From Planctomycetaceae bacterium (GTDB lineage: Bacteria; Planctomycetota; Planctomycetia; Pirellulales; UBA1268), in assembly GCA_018694455.1 (NCBI GenBank), contig JABHNP010000023.1, positions 1-17,106 on the forward strand: a stretch of 17,106 nt of DNA, written 5' to 3'. The notes under the pieces are model-generated. The model did no database searches. It saw nothing but the letters and a program-made list of their open reading frames with translations, and was not told the origin of the DNA. The position numbers and the translations under genes are program-made. Positions 8,071 through 15,400 of the stretch are shown one piece after another. The stretch's first letter is position 1. Every line of letters starts with the position of its first letter.

Positions 8071-8907
8071 CTACGCTCGTCTCGCATAGACCATTGGCTC
8101 AGCCGGTGACGCCGGACTTGCCTCAGTCACAATTTCAAAACCGTGCCCTCGAAGAAGAGACTCCACTTTTTCTAGTTGCTCCTTGCCTCGATGTACTTCA
8201 ACCGTTACCTGCTGAATACGAGGCCAGTGTTCTTCGGCAATACCTGCGAGGATCCCATCCTCGATGCCCTCAGCATCTACCTTCAACAGGTCGACCTGAC
8301 CAAGCCCCTGCTCTTCAATTACATCTGAGACACTCAAGAGTGGACAGGAAACAGAAACACGTTCTGCATAAGCATTCATAACTCGGCGGGCAATTCTTTT
8401 CTGCAAAAACCGTGGGAGCAGACGAAATGCTGTCGCAACCACCCAATTCGAAGAAGTTGCTAGAGCATTCACCGTAAACTCCTCATTCCGTTCAAGTTGC
8501 TCAACGGAATCGTCTGGCTGGAACGTTGAACTGACAGTGAACTTCGGCATGAAGTAAAGAGTTGCTTCACCACGCTTCTCAGCAATTCCTGCATTGAACA
8601 ACTTGACTTCATCAAGTTCAAAACGCTTCACATTTTTCTCGAGGATACTGAATGTTTCGGGCGCCGGCTCAAAGCAATAGATCTTCGCCCTCGACCCTTC
8701 CTGCTTCGCAAATAAAGCAAAAAGACCAATGTTAGCGCCAATATCGATTACCGTATCGCCGTCACTGATTTCTATACCATGCCTCGCATAGACTTTGTCA
8801 TCAAAGATCTCCTTGTAGATGATGTCTGTTTCACCAGGATTCATGCAATCGACGACGACACCGTCTGCGAGCCTATGTTCCGTAGCTGCAACCATTTTTT
8901 TACCCAT
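8071..8907 (-). CDS. FkbM-family methyltransferase
   Basis: This is a 278-residue protein. VIDIGANIGLFAL at 53-65 is motif I for SAM binding, YCFEPAP at 77-83 supplies the acidic residue, and LLKVDAEGIE at 207-216 with TVEVH at 235-239 are the conserved FkbM motifs. The family is named after the FK506 O-methyltransferase and usually methylates hydroxyls on polyketides, peptides or sugars. The gene starts 15 bases after the membrane protein gene and ends 10 bases before the LCMT-like gene, so it is part of the operon. A second in-frame ATG four codons downstream is also possible; neither has a strong ribosome binding site. O-methylation is likely; the position methylated is not knowable from here. 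Confidence 0.9.
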   Translation of the reverse strand: MGKKMVAATEHRLADGVVVDCMNPGETDIIYKEIFDDKVYARHGIEISDGDTVIDIGANIGLFALFAKQEGSRAKIYCFEPAPETFSILEKNVKRFELDEVKLFNAGIAEKRGEATLYFMPKFTVSSTFQPDDSVEQLERNEEFTVNALATSSNWVVATAFRLLPRFLQKRIARRVMNAYAERVSVSCPLLSVSDVIEEQGLGQVDLLKVDAEGIEDGILAGIAEEHWPRIQQVTVEVHRGKEQLEKVESLLRGHGFEIVTEASPASPAEPMVYARRA

Positions 8908-8922
8908 TCTTTTAATGTCTTT

Positions 8923-9438
8923 TTATAGTGCGGCTCGCCCAACGGCACCGCCTCTTACAATCGCCATAGAATGGAGCACGTAACCCAGCACTCCAGCACC
9001 AAAGCCGATACCTAAAACTGCTGCCCAAAAACCCACTGATTCGTCTGGTGCGTATTGATCGACACCAAACGTAATGCCAAGAGCAATAAGGAAAGCGGGC
9101 AACCCTACCGCGAACCCATTCATCCATGCCTGACCTGCCCATCTTGTTCCTTCCACAAAAGCAGGCTCAACCAGACCAGAACGTCTTTCTTTAACTGCAT
9201 TAAACCAGCCAAAAAAAGTTGTCAGCGTGCAGAGAAGAAAACTCATTGGAAGGACTACAGATGCGACAGAGTGTGACCCTGTCAAAGGAACCAGATCCAT
9301 ACCTTTAAACACCCAGAACGGTATCGTTGCGTTCACAACGAGATTAATAAAAAAATCACGTGGGCCGGCTACCCGCCAAGCAAATTCCTTGACAGTCATT
9401 GGGCTCTTCTTTGAATGATCATGACCTACCGATTCCAT
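8923..9438 (-). CDS. Small four-helix membrane protein of unknown function
   Basis: This 171-residue protein is not recognised as a named family. It has a hydrophilic N-terminal 25 residues, then four hydrophobic segments at about 29-46, 58-78, 105-126 and 137-160. Between helices two and three is a charged stretch (AVKERRSGLVEPAFVEGTRW) likely on the inner face. There is no signal peptide, no cysteine pair, no histidine-box desaturase motif and no Walker motif. It sits between the FabL-like and FkbM genes, 26 and 15 bases from them, so it is co-expressed with the pathway. It may anchor the pathway at the membrane, help move a lipid-like product, or protect the cell. An overlapping 76-residue frame on the same strand is a shadow. 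Confidence 0.75.
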   Translation of the reverse strand: MESVGHDHSKKSPMTVKEFAWRVAGPRDFFINLVVNATIPFWVFKGMDLVPLTGSHSVASVVLPMSFLLCTLTTFFGWFNAVKERRSGLVEPAFVEGTRWAGQAWMNGFAVGLPAFLIALGITFGVDQYAPDESVGFWAAVLGIGFGAGVLGYVLHSMAIVRGGAVGRAAL

Positions 9439-9464
9439 AACAAATCTTTCTTTCAGTTCAATAC

Positions 9465-10229
9465 TTAGACATGCACAGCCGCACCACCATCAACAGTAAG
9501 AACCTCACCCTGCACCATGTCTGCCATTGGGCTGGCTAAAAAAGCAACAGCGTTCGCGACATCATCAGCAGTGAGATCCCGACCACCCGTCATTGTTTTT
9601 GCCTGTCTCTCAGCAAACATTCGTTCTGCATCAGGAAAACGCTTTGTGGAATCTGTCTCAACGAGTCCACTCTTTACAACATTTACATTGACTCCTCGAT
9701 CACCGATCTCCAAGGCAAGGTGCCTCGCTATGCTTTCCACAGCTGCTTTACTTGTGCCGACAAGGCCATAGCTAGGAAGTGCAATCTGCGAACCATGGCT
9801 GGATAGTGCTATGACTTTCGCCCGACCCTCTGATCGCTCAAGAAGTGGCATTGCCGCTTTGACGAGGTGCACAATCGCCATGACATTAAGATTCATCGTT
9901 GCTTCAAAATGACGTGAACTTGACTCCAAAAGCGGCCTGAACCCGCCGCTTGCCGCATTGCTCACTATGACATCGAGCCGACCAACTTTTTCACCAATGA
10001 AGTCCACCATCGACTGAATATCTTCTTCTTCTGACACGTCGGCTTTCACAATCCAAGCTCTCCTGCCACGCGCACAGATTTCTAGAGCGGTATCTTCTGC
10101 AGCTGATCGTGATGTGACATAGTTTGTCACCACATCAGCGCCCGCCTCAGCAAGCCGTATTGCACAGGCACGACCAATGCCTCGTGAACTTCCAGTAACA
10201 AGGGCCACACGCCCCTCAAGATTTAACAT
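9465..10229 (-). CDS. fabL: FabL-like enoyl-[ACP] reductase III (SDR family)
   Basis: This is a 254-residue SDR from the ATG at 10229. TGSSRGIG at 12-19 binds NAD(P)H. It has an active-site Tyr154 followed by Lys161, spacing Y-x6-K, where classical SDRs have Y-x3-K. That spacing is the hallmark of FabL/FabI enoyl reductases. NAASG at 91-95 followed by RPLLE, and TDSTKRFP near 192-199, also match the Bacillus FabL pattern as I remember it. The C-terminal QGEVLTVDGG is standard. It reduces trans-2-enoyl-ACP, so it can serve as a stand-alone enoyl reductase for the upstream PKS, whose visible part has KR and DH but no ER. A GGAG at 10236-10239, six bases before the chosen ATG, favours it over the ATG at 10241. 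The gene overlaps the end of the preceding oxygenase gene by seven bases. Confidence 0.8.
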   Translation of the reverse strand: MLNLEGRVALVTGSSRGIGRACAIRLAEAGADVVTNYVTSRSAAEDTALEICARGRRAWIVKADVSEEEDIQSMVDFIGEKVGRLDVIVSNAASGGFRPLLESSSRHFEATMNLNVMAIVHLVKAAMPLLERSEGRAKVIALSSHGSQIALPSYGLVGTSKAAVESIARHLALEIGDRGVNVNVVKSGLVETDSTKRFPDAERMFAERQAKTMTGGRDLTADDVANAVAFLASPMADMVQGEVLTVDGGAAVHV

Positions 10230-11254
10230 GTTCCGCTCCATTTCATGGCTGAGTCACGGCCAGTCGCGTATGTCACTGGGACCACCCCAGTTTGCTCAGC
10301 CGCGTGCCGCTGAAAGTGAAAAATTCGTTCTTCTCGTGCTGAAATCAATCCACCTTTAGGATGTGACACAGATTGCAAGCCAGCCTGTACACCCTCAAGA
10401 ACTTGATTATCTTCTTCGAGCGCCTTCATAAAAAAACGTCGGCCCCAATTCTTAAGTAGCTCAGAGGTTGCCCAAGCCACTGGATTCTTTTTCTCACCAC
10501 GAAGGAAAAAGAACTGCCAGTAATTCATTGATTGAACAGGTGTGATCGGAAGTATTGTCTGAATCCAATTAAACAATCCCATTCGAGCAATGACGCAATT
10601 TGGATAGATGATGATGTGCCGATATTCGGGATGTGGATTCACCTTCAAAAGGCGGCTTATCGTGGCAACACCTCCCCGAAGATGACTATGCTCCGATTCG
10701 TTGCGTTCAGTGTATCCAGACCAGCTGTCATGCAGATCGTGGAAACAAACATCAGCAGATGGAAACGTACGGAATGTATTTTTATGGACTTCTTCGAGGT
10801 GGTAACTCTCGAGGATATTTTCGACAAGACCCTTCCAATTCGCTTTTACTATCTGTGGAGCAACAAGAAATCGCTGCCATTGACCACCGAACAGATCCCT
10901 AATGTAGTCGTAATGCGTTCCTAGGAATTCACGTAGCGATTGGCCGGCATTACTTAGTGAGACAAAAACAAGCTTGCCTACAACTTGCACGCGTCCGGAA
11001 AAATACAGGCGGTCACTTCTACTCTGTGAAGGTGTTGCTGCCATTCGGATACTTCGACGAGCTCCGTCGATTTCATACATTTTCCCAAACAGCTCAAATC
11101 GATAGCACTCTTTCCCCTGCGACAGATCATCTATATTTCCAACGCAGTGCCACGCTGGCATCATAAGCTTTTGTACTTCACGCTCCAGCAAGCCCGGATC
11201 AGAATAATGAACCGGGGCCAAAAGTTGCGGTAAGTGGGTGTCACTCTGAAACAT
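10223..11254 (-). CDS. Rieske-less ring-hydroxylating-oxygenase-like protein (catalytic domain only)
   Basis: This 343-residue paralogue of the preceding gene is alignable over most of its length: both begin with HLPQLL, share NWKxLxEN and YHLEEVHKNTF, and GGLISAREERIFHFQ near the end. It keeps the mononuclear iron ligands H152, H157 and D282, and E149 in the inter-subunit bridge position. All four Rieske ligands (CxH...CxxH) are absent. After LFGK at 55-58 the sequence passes directly to YEID, which aligns with WEYD after the cluster in the paralogue, an in-frame loss of about 41 residues. An AAGGAGG Shine-Dalgarno five bases upstream fixes the start at 11254; a longer frame to 11311 would overlap the preceding gene by 71 bases. 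The nearest precedent known to me is NdmC of caffeine degradation, also Rieske-less. It may work as a heteromer with its neighbour or have a structural role. Confidence 0.85.
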   Translation of the reverse strand: MFQSDTHLPQLLAPVHYSDPGLLEREVQKLMMPAWHCVGNIDDLSQGKECYRFELFGKMYEIDGARRSIRMAATPSQSRSDRLYFSGRVQVVGKLVFVSLSNAGQSLREFLGTHYDYIRDLFGGQWQRFLVAPQIVKANWKGLVENILESYHLEEVHKNTFRTFPSADVCFHDLHDSWSGYTERNESEHSHLRGGVATISRLLKVNPHPEYRHIIIYPNCVIARMGLFNWIQTILPITPVQSMNYWQFFFLRGEKKNPVAWATSELLKNWGRRFFMKALEEDNQVLEGVQAGLQSVSHPKGGLISAREERIFHFQRHAAEQTGVVPVTYATGRDSAMKWSGTC

Positions 11255-12428
11255 GACATCCTCCTTCACAGGAAGATAAAAGAATCGGCGTCTCTTCATG
11301 TTCTCGAACACCTGATCCCGGCTGCCTCATTTTTTGTAAAACGAACTGCTGAAAATGAAAAATACGCTCCTCACGAGCTGAAATGAGACCACCACTTGGC
11401 TGGTCTTCGGCTGCCATGCCTGCCTGAACTCCAGGCATGACAACACCATCTTCCCGCATCGCCTCTTTAAAGAACTTTCGTCCGTGCCTCCCAATAATCG
11501 CTGCAGCAAAACGAGCCCATGGTGTACGAGAATGTCCACGCAACTGGAATATCTGCCAGTAACTCACAGACTTGCCTGGCGCAACTGGGAGTATTGTCTG
11601 CGCCCAATTAAACAACGTCATTCGTGATGCCGCAAAATTGGGATAACAGAATACATGGTGGTACTCAGGATTTGCCTTGACGTCCATGAGCCTTGCAAAG
11701 AAATTTGCCTGTTGCTCAACACGCCTGTTCTCTTCAAGTGACTCTTCCGTATACGTCGTCACACGCTCAAAAAGCGAATGATGACAGGATTCAGCAGGTG
11801 CAAATTTCTTAAACGTATTTTTATGAACCTCCTCGAGATGATAGCCCTCAAGGACATTCTCAGCGAGCACTTTCCAGTTCGCGTCTACCTCTTGTGCAAC
11901 AGTTAACAAGGGAGCCCAACGATCTGAGAAAAGATCTTCCAGGTAAGACCGCTGTCCACCAAGCTGCTCATCTAAAGAGGTGGGCTTCGTCGCTAGGGAA
12001 ACAAACACTAACTGCCCTACCAACTCAACGTGGTACCGGCGGAGCCCGAGTACCCCCGGTGCGAGTGGACGAAAACTCTTGGCATCGGGGATTCGTTTCG
12101 TATCACCCTCTCTGTCGTACTCCCAGCCATGATACTGGCACTTCAGGAGTGGCATTGTGCCATCCGACTTACCTGTAAGCAGGCAGTGTCGATGCGAACA
12201 AACATTGAGATAACACCTGATCTCACCCTCAGTTCGCCACAAAATAAGCGGATGCCCAAGAAGCGAAACTGTTTTAAATGAACCTTCCTTGTGCAGGTCC
12301 TGTGTCTGAGCAACGCAATGCCAGGCATCCTGAAAAAGAGATGTACTTTCGCGGTTAAACTGATCGTGGGACGTATATGCCTCAGCCGGAAGCAACTGAG
12401 GCAAATGGGTTTTTGATCCAAATGTCAT
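11241..12428 (-). CDS. Rieske non-heme iron oxygenase, alpha-subunit type
   Basis: This is a 395-residue protein. The Rieske [2Fe-2S] ligands are C77-x-H79 and C97-x2-H100. The catalytic domain has ENVLEGYHLEEVH with iron ligands H197 and H202, and D327 in REDGVVMPGVQAG as the third ligand. The residue three before H197 is E194, where naphthalene dioxygenase has Asp; a Glu bridge is known in carnitine monooxygenase CntA, so this is probably a mono-oxygenase-like subgroup. No beta subunit, ferredoxin or reductase is in the window. It overlaps the PKS stop codon (ATGA at 12425-12428) and the next gene by 14 bases, so it is tightly coupled to both. It probably hydroxylates or desaturates the PKS product or an intermediate. 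The last 30 residues, with SSCEGGCH, are an extension not shared with the paralogue. Confidence 0.9.
   Translation of the reverse strand: MTFGSKTHLPQLLPAEAYTSHDQFNRESTSLFQDAWHCVAQTQDLHKEGSFKTVSLLGHPLILWRTEGEIRCYLNVCSHRHCLLTGKSDGTMPLLKCQYHGWEYDREGDTKRIPDAKSFRPLAPGVLGLRRYHVELVGQLVFVSLATKPTSLDEQLGGQRSYLEDLFSDRWAPLLTVAQEVDANWKVLAENVLEGYHLEEVHKNTFKKFAPAESCHHSLFERVTTYTEESLEENRRVEQQANFFARLMDVKANPEYHHVFCYPNFAASRMTLFNWAQTILPVAPGKSVSYWQIFQLRGHSRTPWARFAAAIIGRHGRKFFKEAMREDGVVMPGVQAGMAAEDQPSGGLISAREERIFHFQQFVLQKMRQPGSGVREHEETPILLSSCEGGCHVSE
11260..11266 (-). promoter_or_regulatory. Strong ribosome binding site (AAGGAGG) for the Rieske-less oxygenase gene
   Basis: The minus strand reads AAGGAGG five bases before the ATG at 11254. 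It is the best Shine-Dalgarno noticed in the window and lies inside the 3' end of the preceding oxygenase gene. It decides the start and argues that the Rieske-less gene is actively translated, not a decaying remnant. Confidence 0.8.
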
Positions 12429-15400
12429 GACGCAACAACCCCCGTGCCTTCAAGCACAAGTGCTTCAAATCCCTCTGCCGAAAGAATGGTCTCTCCCTTA
12501 GAATTCATCAAAATAAAATCAAATGTTGCTTTGTCTTCGACGCGACCTGTTTTGATAATCCGCTGTACACACACCTCACCAGGCACTGGCTGTTTCAAAA
12601 AGCGAAGGCGTCGTACGCCGCTGGGAATTGCAACAACATTCTGTGTGTCAATCCATTCAAGCAGCCCGCACCCAAAGAAACATGCATCCAAGACAGCAGT
12701 TGAAAGGACCCAACCCCGGTGATTTCGGCCACCAGCCACCTCTGATACCTGACCAGCCACAATACGCATCCAGCCAACACCATCAATTCTTCTGACTCCG
12801 GTTAATCGACGGAATAATGGACCGTGATAGATAACCTCCTCACGCTCTGCTGGATATTCAACATCGGCCCAATCAGTCGGCTGCCTTTCGTCACGCACCG
12901 CACTGGCCTCTATTTGTTGAGTACCGCTACAAACAACCTGTCCCGTCACATGCAGCCGGTCTCGTTGCAGGACTGCTCCCTTCCTGTTCCGAAAATCACT
13001 GAGCACCTGCGCACTGAGTTCACCAGCACGTTTTGTTACCGACACACGAACGGTTTGCGGTTGGTCATGTACGAATTTCAGGCCTGAAACAATTTCAACG
13101 TTGTCAAACCCGTAGAACTCTCCGGATCCTTCACAGAGGCAAGCAGCCTCAGCGAGCATCTCGAGGGAAATCACAAAGGGAAGCAACGGCCGATCACGAA
13201 ATCGGTGACCAACAAGAAATGGTTCTCTCGTTGGATCAAAAATAGCATGCGCTAATACTTCCTGCCCAACCACAAGATGGTTAACAGAGTCAATAAGCGG
13301 AAAGACTTGGGTGAGTGATTCTGGACGACTAGTAGTCGCAGGATTACCTTCGGATTCTATGTGTTTTGTTGCAGCAAAGAGTGAATTGAGCCATCGCTGG
13401 TAACTCCCATCGGTAAATACAACCTGTGTATCAGGAAGCCCGGCCATCAATTCTTGCTCAAGATGACGCAAGCCTTGATCGACTGACATGAGCGGCAATT
13501 TCATAATCTGGCGAGAAGCAAAACTTGACGCCCGCATCATCATCCCCACCTCATCCCACGGATGCCAGTGCACACCAACGGTTCGCAATCTCGGATGAAT
13601 TGCTCGCCAATAGGCCATCATTCCACACTGCATACTCGATGCCATCGCATAGTCAGCGTTTCCGTTTGTACCGAAGCAGCCCGCAATTGAGCCGGAGGCA
13701 ATAAAGTATTTCAAAGGATCAACACGCGTTGCATTAAGGAGAGCAAAGGTTGCATCGAGCTTCGCTTCGACAGTTCTTTCCAGCGCTAGTCTCGCCTTCT
13801 GCTCAAAGCGTGAACGATCAAAAGTACCGGCTCCCTGAATAATTCCTTCGATCGGGCCATCCGCTTCACGAATCTCCTGAAGCACTGCTTGAATTGCCTG
13901 TGAATCGGATGCGTTACAACAGTGATAGGCCACCGGAAGCCCAGCCTGCTTGAACCTCCGAAGTGTTTCTTCAATTTCGATACTTCGCTCAATGGGCTCC
14001 CAGCATTTTGCTGGAGACTGCCCATTTGACAAAGCCTGTCTTGCAATTGTTTTTTTGAGTGAATCTTTCTGATCCAGCGTCCATCCATCCTCTTGAAACA
14101 GATCCTTACGGAGCGGTGTCGTCCCAACAAGATGCATGCGAACACCGAAACGTTCAGCAAGATGAAACGCCTGCCTCGATGTGATTCCTCGCCCCCCACC
14201 AATTGCGACCCATGCAGCCCCACGTCGTGGACCTGAGATCTCTGGCCGGGTAGAAACTTCATCAGCTTCAATCTTGAGCACTCGGCGTTTACCAAATACA
14301 TCAAAACCAACATCCGCTACCTGCGGATTACCAGCTTCCTCTAGAAAGACACGTGCTGCTTTCTGTGGAGGCATTGCCGGTGCGGTATCAACGACGGCGA
14401 CTTTTAAACCATCCCAGTTCTTGGACGCTGCTTCGATACGCATCGATCGCATCAGCCCAGCAACTGCAAATCCTTCAGGTATTCTTGGATACTCCCTCGT
14501 GCCAAAGTCACCTCCGAGAGATACCCAGGCTGCAGCCGAGCCGAACGTTTGTTTTTTTGCATGGTAAGCAAACCATTTTTGTGCAATCAGAAATGTCTTC
14601 ACAACACCTCGCTCACGACGGTCAACCCATGCCCTTGGGCGACGAATGTCACTTCCCTCATATTCACGACCTGTAAGGAGAAGAAGATCCTTTGCACGAC
14701 CGTCTTTTAGAAGCGAATCGAGCCTCGAGAGAATCTGATCTCCATCGACTTGTGTCGACAACTGATCAACCTGCACGCCCGCCTCTCGGAGAGAACGAAC
14801 AACTGCGACAGCATCTTCACACTCTCCAACAACAAGAGCCGGACCAGACAAGGGCTGTGTAGAGACAGATGCTCGAGGTGCATCACTCATTCGTAGAACA
14901 TGCCTACGAACTGCAGTTGATGCTATCTCTTCAGACGGGGGCACATTAAGTCGATTAGTGGGCTTTAACTGCGCTGAGTCTGGGCTATCATTCGTCGAGT
15001 TAGCAGGTAGCCATAACGGATCTGGATGTCGTAGCTTGAAATATCTCCAATCGGTGATGACAACTTCTGGCTCTGGGCACCCTGCTTGCATTTCTCGAAG
15101 CAAGTGCTCCACCCCTTCCGCTGGCGGCATAAACCGAAGCTTAAGAAGAGACTTGGAAAATTTTGATTCCGGACGAACTGCCATGCCGACGTCGTCCCAC
15201 GAATGCCAGGCAATGACAACAGACGCAACTTCAGGGCGACGTTGCCTATACCAACGTACAAGCTTGGCAACGCCCTCGTTTGCCATGCAGTAGTCTGTCT
15301 GTCCGACAGCGCCGAATCGACCACTAATCGATCCGAAAACAACGAAGTGCCGCAAAGCATCTGACTTTGTCAACTCCATCAGGTTCAATGCACCGTCGAG

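Noticed and set aside
10223..11254. Rieske-less oxygenase as a pseudogene
   Set aside because: The frame is intact, the loss is in frame, the iron ligands are kept and the ribosome binding site is strong.
11255..11311. N-terminal extension of the Rieske-less oxygenase to an ATG at 11311
   Set aside because: It would overlap the preceding gene by 71 bases, has no match in the paralogue, and the ATG at 11254 has an AAGGAGG ribosome binding site.
13786..14313. 175-codon minus-strand frame inside the PKS
   Set aside because: It is an alternative frame through the second KR unit, whose catalytic motifs are in the main frame.
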